Shown: positions 1-9,863 of the stretch, piece after piece
Position numbering within the stretch: position 1 is the first letter of the stretch
How the letters are laid out: each line of letters starts with the position of its first letter
Assembly (NCBI RefSeq): GCF_044762745.1
Contig: NZ_JBIWEX010000019.1
Span: 31,537-95,536, forward strand
Direction of reading: 5' to 3'
Origin: Psychrobacillus sp044762745
GTDB lineage: Bacteria > Bacillota > Bacilli > Bacillales_A > Planococcaceae
Length of the DNA: 64,000 bases
Notes under the pieces: generated by a model
What the model was told of the DNA's origin: nothing
Seen by the model: the letters and a program-made list of their open reading frames with translations, nothing else
Databases searched by the model: none
Made by a program: the position numbers and the translations under genes

Positions 1-1411
1 AACTTTCCGTGTACGTGGGGATGTTGTCGAAATTTTCCCAGCATCAAGAGATGAAAAATGTCTTCGAGTAGAGTTTTTCGGCGATGAAATCGACAGAATT
101 CGAGAAGTAGACGCTCTGACTGGGGAAATAATGGCAGAACGTGAGCATGTAGCCATATTCCCAGCATCTCACTTCGTTACACGAGAAGAAAAGATGCTAC
201 TTGCTATAGAGAATATTGAAAAAGAGTTAGAAGAACAATTAAAGGTACTACGAGATGAAGATAAGTTACTAGAAGCTCAACGGTTGGAGCAAAGGACAAA
301 CTATGATTTAGAAATGATGCGGGAAATGGGCTTTTGTTCAGGTATTGAAAACTATTCCCGTCATCTCACTTTACGAGAAGCAGGGGCAACTCCGTATACA
401 TTATTAGACTATTTTCCAAAAGACTTTTTATTAGTAGTGGACGAAAGCCATGTTTCATTACCACAAGTTAGAGGAATGTTTAATGGAGACCAAGCGAGGA
501 AATCAGTATTAGTAAACCATGGTTTCCGGTTACCGTCTGCACTTGATAACAGACCACTTACTTTTAGCGAATTTGAAGATCACGTCCATCAAGCAGTATA
601 TGTATCAGCAACACCTGGACCTTATGAGCTAGAACATACACCTGAAATGGTTGAACAAATCATTCGCCCGACTGGGTTATTGGATCCGATTATTACATTG
701 AAGCCGATTGAAGGACAAATTGATGATCTGATCAATGAAATACAAGAACGTACGGCGAAAAATGAACGGGTGCTTATAACGACATTAACGAAGAAAATGT
801 CGGAAGATTTAACAGATTATTTAAAAGAGATCGGCATTAAAGTGCAGTATTTACATTCGGAAGTAAAAACATTAGAGCGAATTGAAATAATAAGAGATCT
901 TCGTTTAGGAACATATGATGTCCTTATCGGAATCAACTTGTTAAGGGAAGGGCTTGACCTACCAGAAGTGTCGCTGGTTGCGATTTTAGATGCAGATAAG
1001 GAAGGTTTTTTACGTTCGGAGCGTTCATTAATACAAACAATAGGACGTGCAGCGAGAAATTCGAATGGCGAAGTAATAATGTATGCAGATAAAATGACGG
1101 ACTCCATGCAAAAAGCAATAGATGAAACAAAACGACGTCGTACAATTCAAATGGAATATAATGAAAAGCATGGAATCACTCCGAAAACAATTGAAAAGAA
1201 AATTCGAGAAGTTATTCGTGCAACTCAAGTGGCAGAAGAAGAAGCAACTTATGCTCAGCAGTTAACGAGTGGTAAACCTTTAACTAAAGAAGAAAAAGAT
1301 ACACTACTACAAAATTTAGAAAAAGAAATGAAAGATGCTGCTAAAGCACTTAATTTTGAACGTGCGGCACAATTGCGCGATGCAATTCTTGAACTGAAGT
1401 TGGAAGGGTGA
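1..1411 (+). CDS. uvrB: UvrABC system protein B, 5'-truncated by the window edge
   Basis: DNA-damage recognition helicase-like subunit of nucleotide excision repair; it is loaded by UvrA and recruits UvrC. The frame is open from base 2, giving about 469 of the usual ~660 residues; the N-terminal Walker A region lies outside the window. Visible superfamily 2 motifs are the DESHV box, SATPGPYE, the GINLLREGLDLPE segment and QTIGRAARN. A C-terminal UVR motif (KALNFERAAQLRDAI), the UvrC-contacting coiled coil, closes the protein. An internal ATG at 131 is not the start, because UvrB-like sequence continues upstream of it. The stop codon overlaps the uvrA GTG start, so the two genes are translationally coupled. 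LexA control is expected from the family, but the promoter is not in view. Confidence 0.97.
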   Translation, partial: TFRVRGDVVEIFPASRDEKCLRVEFFGDEIDRIREVDALTGEIMAEREHVAIFPASHFVTREEKMLLAIENIEKELEEQLKVLRDEDKLLEAQRLEQRTNYDLEMMREMGFCSGIENYSRHLTLREAGATPYTLLDYFPKDFLLVVDESHVSLPQVRGMFNGDQARKSVLVNHGFRLPSALDNRPLTFSEFEDHVHQAVYVSATPGPYELEHTPEMVEQIIRPTGLLDPIITLKPIEGQIDDLINEIQERTAKNERVLITTLTKKMSEDLTDYLKEIGIKVQYLHSEVKTLERIEIIRDLRLGTYDVLIGINLLREGLDLPEVSLVAILDADKEGFLRSERSLIQTIGRAARNSNGEVIMYADKMTDSMQKAIDETKRRRTIQMEYNEKHGITPKTIEKKIREVIRATQVAEEEATYAQQLTSGKPLTKEEKDTLLQNLEKEMKDAAKALNFERAAQLRDAILELKLEG

Positions 1412-4305
1412 ACCAGGTGAAAAACCAAGAAATTATTATAGAAGGTGCTCGGGCACATAATTTAAAGAACGTCAGCTTAAAAATACCAAGAGACAAGCTT
1501 GTTGTTATGACTGGATTGTCGGGATCGGGTAAATCGTCTTTAGCATTCGATACTATCTATGCGGAAGGTCAACGCCGATATGTAGAATCATTATCCGCCT
1601 ATGCAAGACAATTTTTAGGGCAAATGGATAAACCGGATGTCGACGTCATTGATGGACTTTCGCCAGCTATTTCCATCGACCAAAAGACGACAAGTAAAAA
1701 TCCAAGATCTACTGTAGCGACTGTTACGGAAATATATGATTATTTACGATTATTATTTGCTCGTGTCGGAAAACCAATATGTCCTACACATGGAATTGAA
1801 ATATCTTCTCAAACGATTGAACAAATGGTTGATCGACTAAGTGAGTATCCGGAAAGAACGAAAATGCAAGTATTAGCACCAATTGTATCCGGACGTAAAG
1901 GGACGCATGTGAAGTTACTGGAAGACATGAAAAAGCAAGGCTATGTACGTGTTCGAATAGATGGAGAAATCACAGATCTAGATGATGATATAAATTTAGA
2001 TAAAAATAAAAAACATAATATTGAAGTGGTTATAGATAGAATCGTTATGAAAGAGGGGGTCGCAGCAAGGCTGAGCGATTCTTTAGAATCTGCACTTAGA
2101 CTAGCAGACGGTCGTGTGCTAATTGATGTAATGGAACATGAGGAAATTCTATTTAGTGAACATCATGCTTGTCCGATTTGTGGTTTTTCAATAGGCGAGT
2201 TAGAACCAAGAATGTTTTCATTCAACAGTCCATTCGGTGCCTGTACTGATTGTGACGGACTAGGAACGAAATTGGAAGTAGACCCGGAATTAGTTGTACC
2301 TGATAAAAGTATGACATTGGAAGAAGGGGCAATTGTTGCATGGCAACCAACGAGCTCCCAATACTATCCAAAATTATTAGAAGCTGTGTGCAAACATTAC
2401 AAAATCAAAATGAATGTACCAGTCGAAAAATTGCCGATCGATCAGTGGAATAAAATTATGTATGGATCCGGCGAAGATAAGATTCGTTTTCGCTATGAAA
2501 ATGAATTCGGTCAAGTGCGCGATAATCTAATTCAATTTGAAGGAGTACTCTCTAATATCGAACGCAGATTTAAAGATACGTCCTCTGACTATATTCGCGA
2601 GCAAATGGAAAAATATATGGCGCAACATGACTGTCCTACTTGTAAAGGGTATCGCTTAAAAAAAGAAACACTTGCAGTGAAAGTGGACTCGTTACATATC
2701 GGTCAAATAACGCAATTTTCAATCGAAGAAGCAAATAAATTCTTTCACCAATTAATATTGTCTGAAAAAGATATGCAAATTGCACGATTAATATTAAGAG
2801 AAATTGACGAGCGACTTGGATTCTTAGAAAACGTTGGACTTGATTATTTAACTTTAAATCGTGCATCAGGGACATTATCAGGCGGAGAAGCTCAACGAAT
2901 TCGTCTTGCTACACAAATAGGTTCAAGGCTAACAGGGGTATTATATATTCTAGATGAACCTTCGATTGGTTTGCATCAGCGTGATAATGATCGATTAATC
3001 GACACATTAAAAAATATGCGTGACATTGGGAATACCTTAATCGTTGTAGAGCATGACGAAGACACGATGATGGCTGCGGATTACTTAATCGATATTGGAC
3101 CTGGTGCTGGAATTCACGGTGGAGAAGTTGTTGCTGCGGGTACACCAGAACAAGTGATGAAAAATAAAAAATCCCTTACTGGCCAATATTTAAGTGGGAA
3201 AAAATTTATCCCTCTACCGACAGAGAGAAGAAAGCCTGATGGACGGTATATAAAGATTAAAGGTGCAACTGAAAATAACTTAAAAAATGTCAATGTGGAT
3301 ATTCCATTAGGGGTATTTACAGCAGTAACAGGTGTATCAGGTTCTGGGAAAAGTACATTAGTAAATGAAATTTTATATAAATCGCTTGCTTCCAAACTGA
3401 ATCGTTCTAAAGTAAAACCGGGAGCAAATAAAAGTGTAGAAGGAATCGACCAGTTAGAAAAAGTAATAGATATCGATCAATCTCCAATTGGGCGTACACC
3501 AAGGTCTAATCCAGCAACATATACAGGTGTATTTGATGATATTAGAGATTTATATGCAGCGACAAATGAGGCAAAAGTAAGAGGGTATAAAAAAGGTAGA
3601 TTTAGTTTTAATGTGAAAGGTGGACGCTGTGAAGCATGCCGCGGAGATGGAATTATTAAAATTGAAATGCACTTTTTACCGGATGTCTATGTCCCTTGTG
3701 AAGTATGCCATGGTAAACGGTATAATCGGGAGACCTTAGAAGTACAATACAAAGGGAAAAATATTGCAGAAGTTTTGAAAATGACAGTGGAAGATGGATT
3801 AGCATTTTTTGAAAACCATCCAAAAATTAGTCGAAAACTACAAACGATTGTCGATGTTGGACTAGGTTATGTGGAGTTAGGTCAACCAGCAACTACACTT
3901 TCAGGAGGAGAAGCACAGCGCGTAAAATTAGCTTCTGAATTGCATAAACGATCCAACGGCAAAACGTTTTATATTTTAGATGAACCAACAACAGGTTTAC
4001 ATGTCGATGATATTTCTCGCTTACTTGTAGTGTTACAACGTCTTGTAGAAAACGGTGATTCAGTACTCGTTATTGAGCATAACTTAGATGTAATCAAAAC
4101 AGCTGATTATATGATTGATTTAGGTCCTGAAGGTGGAGACAAAGGTGGAACGATAGTTGCGGTTGGACCGCCAGAAAAAATTGTCGAAGCAAAAGATTCT
4201 TATACTGGTAAGTACCTAAAACCTATTCTTGAGCGTGATCGAAAACGAATGGATGAAGTTGTTTCAGAAGCTTCTACAAAGAAAAAACCAACCGTTCAAT
4301 CATAA
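1408..4305 (+). CDS. uvrA: UvrABC system protein A
   Basis: Damage-sensing ABC-type ATPase of nucleotide excision repair; it forms a dimer that scans DNA and delivers UvrB. At 965 residues it is full length. Two ABC modules are visible: Walker A GLSGSGKSS near residue 35 and GVSGSGKST near 645, each with an LSGGEAQR signature and an ILDEP Walker B. Zinc-finger cysteine pairs are seen around residues 255-283 and 737-763 (CEACRGDG and CEVCHGK). The GTG start at 1408 overlaps the uvrB stop. A second GTG at 1417 follows GGTGAA at better spacing and may be the real initiation codon, shortening the protein by three residues. No clear terminator follows before the next gene. Confidence 0.98.
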   Translation: MNQVKNQEIIIEGARAHNLKNVSLKIPRDKLVVMTGLSGSGKSSLAFDTIYAEGQRRYVESLSAYARQFLGQMDKPDVDVIDGLSPAISIDQKTTSKNPRSTVATVTEIYDYLRLLFARVGKPICPTHGIEISSQTIEQMVDRLSEYPERTKMQVLAPIVSGRKGTHVKLLEDMKKQGYVRVRIDGEITDLDDDINLDKNKKHNIEVVIDRIVMKEGVAARLSDSLESALRLADGRVLIDVMEHEEILFSEHHACPICGFSIGELEPRMFSFNSPFGACTDCDGLGTKLEVDPELVVPDKSMTLEEGAIVAWQPTSSQYYPKLLEAVCKHYKIKMNVPVEKLPIDQWNKIMYGSGEDKIRFRYENEFGQVRDNLIQFEGVLSNIERRFKDTSSDYIREQMEKYMAQHDCPTCKGYRLKKETLAVKVDSLHIGQITQFSIEEANKFFHQLILSEKDMQIARLILREIDERLGFLENVGLDYLTLNRASGTLSGGEAQRIRLATQIGSRLTGVLYILDEPSIGLHQRDNDRLIDTLKNMRDIGNTLIVVEHDEDTMMAADYLIDIGPGAGIHGGEVVAAGTPEQVMKNKKSLTGQYLSGKKFIPLPTERRKPDGRYIKIKGATENNLKNVNVDIPLGVFTAVTGVSGSGKSTLVNEILYKSLASKLNRSKVKPGANKSVEGIDQLEKVIDIDQSPIGRTPRSNPATYTGVFDDIRDLYAATNEAKVRGYKKGRFSFNVKGGRCEACRGDGIIKIEMHFLPDVYVPCEVCHGKRYNRETLEVQYKGKNIAEVLKMTVEDGLAFFENHPKISRKLQTIVDVGLGYVELGQPATTLSGGEAQRVKLASELHKRSNGKTFYILDEPTTGLHVDDISRLLVVLQRLVENGDSVLVIEHNLDVIKTADYMIDLGPEGGDKGGTIVAVGPPEKIVEAKDSYTGKYLKPILERDRKRMDEVVSEASTKKKPTVQS

Positions 4306-4387
4306 ATGAAACTTTATTCAAGTTTAATCGTATTTTATAGGGTAAGTAACTCGTTTTATATTTTAAACTTATGAGGAGGCCTTCATT

Positions 4388-5509
4388 ATGCAAGAAGAAC
4401 GTAAACGTATTTTAGATATGGTTGAAAACGGCACGATTACCGCACAGGAAGCATTGGCACTACTAGAGGAACTCGGCAAACAATCAACACCTATTATTTC
4501 GTTAGACAAGGAAGAGCCAAAACAACAACGAACCCATGCTCAAAATAAGCACCAAAGCGCCGATTTCATAGAAGATTTAAAACGTGATTTTACGGTAATG
4601 GGTGAACGATTTATGCAGTTTATGCAAGGAACTGTAGATAAGATGAAAGAATTCGATTTTGAAATGCCATTTGGTGAACCAGTAATTTTTGAGGAAAGAC
4701 TAGTCAAAGAACAAGCGTCTTTCGATGATATTTCCGTTAATATAGCGAATGGTAAAATAGAAATTCAGCAGACAGAAGAAGCGTACGCACACGCAACTGT
4801 AAAGGTGAAATCTTTCAAAAATTCAACAGAAGATGAAGCGAAAGCACGCTTTGCAGAAGAATTTATCTTTACTACTGAAGGAAACAAATTGCGCGTATAC
4901 AGTGATATGAAAACAACATCTGTCCAAGTGATGCTATTTGTACCGAAAAAAGCGTATAATTATATTTCGGCGCGATTATTCAATGGAGAATTTTCCGCTA
5001 AGAATATGGAAGCAAACTCATTTAAAGTAAAAACAACGAACGGCAAAGTAACATTGGATACCTTGACGTTCAAAAGAGCAGATATAGAAACGGTAAATGG
5101 ATCCGTACAAGTGCAACAAGTTGTAGGGGATTCGATTGAAGTAGAAACGATGAACGGTCGTATTTATGTAGATGGAAAGCTGAAAGAATTGGAAGGTTCT
5201 TCGGTAAGTGGGCATGTCATTTTAACGACAAAAGATAAGCAAGCACGTAAAATCGAAGGTACTGCTGTTGCAGGAAATGTTGAATTGTACGTACCAAAAG
5301 ATGTATCGTTAAAAGGAGAAACTACTTCTCAATTAGGCAAGATTGATGTGCAACTTTCAGATGTTACGCATATAAATCAATCGGAACAATTGTTGAATAA
5401 AAAAGTAGGTTTCACTAAAATAGTGGATTCTGAAGCAGAACCGCTACGAGTATACGGAGATGCAAAAACGGGATCCGTGCTTGTGCGATATACAGTAGAT
5501 AGTGAATAA
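4388..5509 (+). CDS. YvlB/LiaX-like protein with DUF4097 beta-repeat domain
   Basis: A 373-residue protein without signal peptide or membrane segment. Residues 1-35 form a short helical SHOCT-like N-terminal domain (RKRILDMVENGTITAQEALALLEEL), as in B. subtilis YvlB and enterococcal LiaX. From about residue 100 the sequence becomes repeated beta strands (NGKIEI, NGEFSA, NGKVTL, NGSVQV, NGRIYV), the DUF4097 adhesin-like beta-helix. In relatives these proteins take part in cell-envelope stress responses; that role is inferred from family. Location directly downstream of uvrBA is also that of yvlB in Bacillus. The start follows GAGGAGG at good spacing, and a strong terminator follows the stop. 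It is transcribed either from its own promoter in the 82-bp gap or by read-through from uvrA. Confidence 0.8.
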   Translation: MQEERKRILDMVENGTITAQEALALLEELGKQSTPIISLDKEEPKQQRTHAQNKHQSADFIEDLKRDFTVMGERFMQFMQGTVDKMKEFDFEMPFGEPVIFEERLVKEQASFDDISVNIANGKIEIQQTEEAYAHATVKVKSFKNSTEDEAKARFAEEFIFTTEGNKLRVYSDMKTTSVQVMLFVPKKAYNYISARLFNGEFSAKNMEANSFKVKTTNGKVTLDTLTFKRADIETVNGSVQVQQVVGDSIEVETMNGRIYVDGKLKELEGSSVSGHVILTTKDKQARKIEGTAVAGNVELYVPKDVSLKGETTSQLGKIDVQLSDVTHINQSEQLLNKKVGFTKIVDSEAEPLRVYGDAKTGSVLVRYTVDSE

Positions 5510-5515
5510 ACAACA

Positions 5516-5554
5516 AAAGCTGAAAGGGGCATAACGCACCTTTCAGCTTTTTTT
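5516..5554 (+). terminator. Rho-independent terminator after the yvlB-like gene
   Basis: Twelve-base stem AAAGCTGAAAGG / CCTTTCAGCTTT with an 11-nt loop, followed by a T run. Confidence 0.9.
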
Positions 5555-5635
5555 AGGAGAAAGCATATACAATTAGGTTAAAATTCTCCAAATGACATCG
5601 GATATGTTACTTTCTAGAGATAATGCGTCTTAAGG

Positions 5636-5760
5636 AAGTTACCGCTTGGATTTCCGCTGCAGGGCGGACGCTTTCCGCGGGGGAGCGATGAGCCATCACC
5701 GACGCTACGCGTACGTTGTGATGTCTCATCTGTCTCACTTTTGGCGTCTGCAGTTAGTCA
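5636..5760. repeat. GC-rich dispersed intergenic repeat with internal inverted repeat
   Basis: This stretch is much richer in GC than its surroundings. It contains an imperfect inverted repeat, GATGAGCCATCAC around 5688 and GTGATGTCTCATC around 5718, and ends with a CTGCAG that also occurs near its start (CCGCTGCAGGGCGG). Sequences of this style recur between genes in Bacillales genomes; that statement is from memory. No coding potential is seen. Confidence 0.55.
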
Positions 5761-5808
5761 GAGATTTAAATTTATCAGGTCCACTAAGAAATATTTGTTA
5801 AAAGTAAT

Positions 5809-6282
5809 TAGAAATTCTAACTCAAAATAAGTGGAGTATTTACTAGAATAATAATATGGACAATCCCTCCCTAAAGTTGGACAATCACCTCAAATAGATG
5901 GACAATCTAGCACGAAAGTTGGACAATCGTATAGAACTTGGACGATCTCTCCCCAAACCTGGACTATCACCTCAAATAGATGGACAATCTAGCACGAAAG
6001 TTGGACAATCGTATAGAACTTGGACGATCTCTCCCCAAACCTGGACAATCACCTCAGATAGATGGACAATCTAGCGCTAAAGTTGGACAATCATATAGAA
6101 TATGGACAATCTCTCCCTACACCTGGACAATCTCCTCAAATAACTTGGACAGCCCTCTCTTCAAGTTCATTTCATGCAATCATTTATTGTTAAATTTTTC
6201 CGAATAACTCGTTATTTTAGAAATGATTGCTTTCGATGACCGGTTTTTCCTAGCGTTAACTTCCTTACGACGCAGTATTTCT
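5809..6282. repeat. Minisatellite element, copy 1: 15 units of ~21 bp with conserved flanks
   Basis: A 46-bp left flank (5809-5854) is identical to 23239-23284. Fifteen units of 19-22 bp follow, each starting with TGGACAATC or a one-base variant and continuing with one of about five tails (for example TAGCACGAAAGT, GTATAGAACT, TCTCCCCAAACC). The tails recur in order, giving a higher-order period of about 82 bp. The right flank, from about 6152 to 6282, matches the right flank of the second copy at 23608-23757 with small differences. Short open frames across it look accidental. Confidence 0.85.
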
Positions 6283-6482
6283 TGGTTACTTTTGATGACC
6301 GATTTACTTTCCAAAGAACGCTAGAAACAATAAAGACAAGGCCTTAAAGGATGTCCAGCAACTTTTTATCCGGTATCCTTTAATAAATAGGAAAGCAAAA
6401 GAGAAATGAATACAAAAAGAATGACTAATCATGCTAAAATAAGAACTATGTGTAGCAAGAAGCATGAAAGGAGTGGAGAGAT

Positions 6483-7418
6483 ATGCCTCATGTGACGACA
6501 AAGGATATAAAAGAAAAGTTCAATCTTTCAATAGTAAGTGGGGAGGAAGGAATTGGACGCCACGTTGCAATTAGCGATATTTCTCGACCAGGAATTGAAA
6601 TGGCGGGTTACTTCACACATTATCCATCCAATCGTATCCAATTAATGGGGAAAACGGAAATTTCGTTTTTTGCATTATTAACAGGGGAAGAAAAAAGCGA
6701 GCGAATGTTGAAATTATGTGCATCTGATACACCGGTAATTATCGTATCGCATGGAATGGAAGTACCAGAGGAATTGATCACGGCTTCTAATGAAAACTCT
6801 GTTCCTGTTTTAACGACGAGTATGCCGACTACCAGATTTTCTAGTATGCTAACTAATTTTTTAGAGAGCATGCTTGCCCCTACGACTGCCGTTCATGGAG
6901 TGTTAGTAGATATATATGGAGTCGGGATTTTAATCACTGGTAAAAGTGGCGTTGGTAAAAGTGAAACAGCACTAGAATTAGTAAAAAGAGGGCATCGTCT
7001 AGTAGCGGATGATTGCGTGGAGATTAGGCAAGAAGGGGAAGATACACTAGTTGGTAGTGCGCCAAAATTAATCGAACATCTTCTGGAAATCCGTGGACTT
7101 GGAATTATTGATATTATGACGCTTTTTGGTGCGAGTGCCATTCGAAACTATAAACGAATCACATTAGTAATCGAGCTGGAAATTTGGGATGAGAAAAAAA
7201 CGTATGATCGGCTAGGATTAGAAGAAGAAAAGATGGAAATTATTAATACAGCTATTACAAAATTAACTGTTCCAGTTCGGCCGGGTCGAAACTTGGCTGT
7301 TATTATTGAAGTAGCAGCGATGAATCATCGATTGAAGCGAATGGGCATTAATGCTGCAGAAGATTTTGCGAAACGATTAGACGATGTAATCGGCCAAAAT
7401 GGGGAATCAAATTACTAA
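6483..7418 (+). CDS. hprK: HPr kinase/phosphorylase
   Basis: Bifunctional cytosolic enzyme that phosphorylates HPr and Crh on Ser46 and reverses the reaction, feeding CcpA-dependent carbon catabolite control. At 311 residues it has the normal length. It shows the P-loop GKSGVGKSETALEL near residue 153 and the family C-terminal signature around residues 265-285 (VAAMNHRLKRMG). The ATG follows GGAGTGGAGAG. It heads a cluster with lgt 24 bp downstream, the same order as in B. subtilis. Its partner Crh is encoded 15 kb downstream in this window. Confidence 0.97.
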   Translation: MPHVTTKDIKEKFNLSIVSGEEGIGRHVAISDISRPGIEMAGYFTHYPSNRIQLMGKTEISFFALLTGEEKSERMLKLCASDTPVIIVSHGMEVPEELITASNENSVPVLTTSMPTTRFSSMLTNFLESMLAPTTAVHGVLVDIYGVGILITGKSGVGKSETALELVKRGHRLVADDCVEIRQEGEDTLVGSAPKLIEHLLEIRGLGIIDIMTLFGASAIRNYKRITLVIELEIWDEKKTYDRLGLEEEKMEIINTAITKLTVPVRPGRNLAVIIEVAAMNHRLKRMGINAAEDFAKRLDDVIGQNGESNY

Positions 7419-7442
7419 TAAGCCAATTGAAGGGAGTTTCAT

Positions 7443-8252
7443 ATGAATTTATTACAAGCAATTGATCCGGTAGCTTTTTCATTAGGATCATTAGAAGTGC
7501 GTTGGTATGGAGTAATTATCGCATTTGGGATAATAGTAGCTTTTTTAGTGGCACAGAAAGAGATGGTAAAACGTGGATTTCATCCAGATTATTTAACCGA
7601 TTTACTCATTTGGGCTGTACCAATTGCGATCATTAGTGCTCGTATATATTATGTCATTTTCAAGTGGGATTATTATGGGCAAAATCCGGGCAAAATAATT
7701 GAAATTTGGAATGGTGGAATTGCGATTCATGGTGCATTAATTGGTGCATTTTTAACTGCTTATTTCTTTACGAAAAAGAGAGGAACTTCTTTTTGGAAAG
7801 TGACGGATATTGTAGCTCCTAGTATTTTAATCGGGCAAACAGTTGGACGCTGGGGGAACTTTATGAACCAAGAAGCGCATGGTGGAGAAGTAGCAAGAAG
7901 CTTTTTAGAAAATTTAATGCTCCCAGACTGGATTATTAACCAAATGTATATAAATGGTAAATATTATCATCCGACGTTTTTATATGAATCGGTATGGAAT
8001 TTAATAGGAGTTATTATATTAATTCTACTTCGTAAAGTGAATTTACGTCGCGGGGAAATGGTCTTGTTTTATTTAGTATGGTATTCTGTGGGGCGCTTCT
8101 TTATAGAAGGAATGCGTACAGATAGTCTATACTTAATTGGTGATTTACGACAAGCACAAGTTATTTCATTAGTAACGATTGCAGTTGCCATTATTCTATT
8201 TGTATATAGAAGAATGACAGTTAAACCAGTTGTACGATATCAGGATAAGTAA
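7443..8252 (+). CDS. lgt: Prolipoprotein diacylglyceryl transferase
   Basis: Integral membrane enzyme that moves diacylglycerol from phosphatidylglycerol to the lipobox cysteine of prolipoproteins. 269 residues with about seven membrane segments. The family signature GRWGNFMNQEAHGG is present near residue 136, and the conserved region AIHGALIGAF precedes it. GGGAGT lies before the ATG. It sits in the hprK-lgt-yvoD-ppaX-yvoF cluster with short gaps, probably one operon. Confidence 0.97.
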   Translation: MNLLQAIDPVAFSLGSLEVRWYGVIIAFGIIVAFLVAQKEMVKRGFHPDYLTDLLIWAVPIAIISARIYYVIFKWDYYGQNPGKIIEIWNGGIAIHGALIGAFLTAYFFTKKRGTSFWKVTDIVAPSILIGQTVGRWGNFMNQEAHGGEVARSFLENLMLPDWIINQMYINGKYYHPTFLYESVWNLIGVIILILLRKVNLRRGEMVLFYLVWYSVGRFFIEGMRTDSLYLIGDLRQAQVISLVTIAVAIILFVYRRMTVKPVVRYQDK

Positions 8253-8271
8253 GTGAAAGAAGGGGAATTGT

Positions 8272-9210
8272 GTGGGGACATTAAAAAGGGGGCTTTTAGC
8301 AGGTCTCAAAACAACGTGGACATTAAGTAAAGTAATTTTTCCTATTACTTTACTTGTAGTTATTTTGCAGTATACTCCTGTTCTACCATGGATAATCGAT
8401 TTCATTTCGCCATTTATGGGTTTGCTTGGACTTAGAGGTGAAGCTGCGATCCCACTTGTTTTAGGGAATGCATTAAATCTTTATGCAGGTATTGCAGGGA
8501 TTCTTTCCTTAGATCTAACAGTAAAAGAAGTGTTTATATTAGCAGCGATGTTATCTTTTTCACATAATATCTTTATAGAAACAGGCGTTGCACTTCGAGT
8601 AGGGGTAAAGCTTTGGGTTGTTTTAGTTGTTCGTTTTGGATTAGCTATTTTATCTGCGGTAATTATAAATTTAGTTTGGCAAGGTGGCGGCGAAATTGCA
8701 AAGTATGGTGCAGTCGTTGCTACCGAGAAAATCCCGGATGGTTGGGGTGAAATTATTCTACTTGGCTTGCAAAAAGCGGCTTTTGGCGTTTTACAACTTG
8801 CACTTATTGTTATTCCATTAATGATTATTATACAAGTTTTAAAGGACCGTAATTATTTGCAAAAGTTTTCCGAAAAGATTGCTCCATTTACAAAAGTTAT
8901 TGGTATTCAACCAAATGCTTCTTTGACACTAGTTGCAGGGCTAACGATAGGTCTTGCATATGGTGCTGGTGTTATGATTCAGGCAGTCCAAGAAGATGGA
9001 GTAAGTAAAAAGGATGCGACACTTGTCTTTATTTTTTTAGTAGCATGTCATGCAATAGTGGAAGACACGTTAATCTTTCTTCCGTTAGGAGTTCCAATAC
9101 TGCCTTTATTTTTCGTAAGACTCGTGACAGCGTTTATATTGACGATAATTGTCGCTTACGTGTGGCGTAAATCGGAGCAAAGAAAACATGAGGAAGTGGT
9201 TACACTATGA
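8272..9210 (+). CDS. yvoD: Nucleoside-recognition (gate) domain membrane protein, YvoD-like
   Basis: A 312-residue polytopic membrane protein with two repeats of the nucleoside-recognition/gate domain; GNALNLYAG and a SHNIFIETGV-type motif in the first half are mirrored by CHAIVEDTLIF in the second. The substrate is unknown. The start is GTG at 8272, after AAGGGGAA at 7-8 bp. The TGA stop overlaps the ppaX ATG, indicating coupling. Position between lgt and ppaX matches yvoD in Bacillus, although the order relative to ppaX varies among species. Confidence 0.82.
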   Translation: MGTLKRGLLAGLKTTWTLSKVIFPITLLVVILQYTPVLPWIIDFISPFMGLLGLRGEAAIPLVLGNALNLYAGIAGILSLDLTVKEVFILAAMLSFSHNIFIETGVALRVGVKLWVVLVVRFGLAILSAVIINLVWQGGGEIAKYGAVVATEKIPDGWGEIILLGLQKAAFGVLQLALIVIPLMIIIQVLKDRNYLQKFSEKIAPFTKVIGIQPNASLTLVAGLTIGLAYGAGVMIQAVQEDGVSKKDATLVFIFLVACHAIVEDTLIFLPLGVPILPLFFVRLVTAFILTIIVAYVWRKSEQRKHEEVVTL

Positions 9211-9863
9211 AGGTAAAAGCCTATAAAGCATTATTGTTTGATTTTGATGGAACATTATTAAACACGAATGAGCTTATAATCGAATCTTTTTTACATGTTT
9301 TAGGAGAAAAATTTCCTGGGAAATATGATAGAGATAGTGTTTTACCATTTCTCGGACCTACATTAGAAGAAACGTTCCATTCCATTAATCCTGAACTAAC
9401 GGAATCACTCATAGCCGCTTATCGTGCATGGAATATTCAACACCATGATCAGATGGTTGTACCGTTTGATGGGGTTGTCGACACATTGTACAAATTAAAA
9501 GAAGAAGGTTACAAACTAGCGGTCGTATCGACAAAAAGAAGAGTTATGATTGATAGAGGGATTAACCTCATGAAATGCGAGACGTTATTTGACACTATCA
9601 TTGGATTAGACGATGTAAAAAATGCGAAACCAGATCCTGAGCCAATCGAACTTGCACTTGAACGACTTGGCGTTGGAAAAGAGGATGCATTAATGATCGG
9701 TGATAATTTACATGATATTGTAGGTGGGCAAAGAGCTGGTGTAGATACAGCTGCTGTTGCATGGTCCATAAAAGGAGAAGCTTTTTTAGCAACTTACTTA
9801 CCAACTTATATGATTCATCATATAAGTGAGCTTCTCGAAATTGCCAAAGGTCAAACGGTATGA
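9207..9863 (+). CDS. ppaX: Pyrophosphatase PpaX (HAD superfamily)
   Basis: Haloacid-dehalogenase-type phosphatase. The B. subtilis homologue hydrolyses the pyrophosphate released when HprK dephosphorylates P-Ser-HPr, which explains its place near hprK. At 218 residues it is typical. It has HAD motif I FDFDGTLLNT (residues 10-19), motif II VVSTK, and motifs III/IV in NAKPDPEP and MIGDNLHDIVGG. It overlaps yvoD by 4 nt upstream and the acetyltransferase gene by 4 nt downstream. Confidence 0.93.
   Translation: MKVKAYKALLFDFDGTLLNTNELIIESFLHVLGEKFPGKYDRDSVLPFLGPTLEETFHSINPELTESLIAAYRAWNIQHHDQMVVPFDGVVDTLYKLKEEGYKLAVVSTKRRVMIDRGINLMKCETLFDTIIGLDDVKNAKPDPEPIELALERLGVGKEDALMIGDNLHDIVGGQRAGVDTAAVAWSIKGEAFLATYLPTYMIHHISELLEIAKGQTV

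Noticed and set aside
5857..6160. Array of regularly spaced repeats resembling CRISPR
   Set aside because: The constant part is only about 9 bp, the intervening tails recur rather than being unique, and no cas genes are present.
5980..6207. 75-residue open frame across the minisatellite
   Set aside because: It follows the repeat period, has no ribosome site and changes frame between units of 19 and 21 bp; the second copy does not conserve it.
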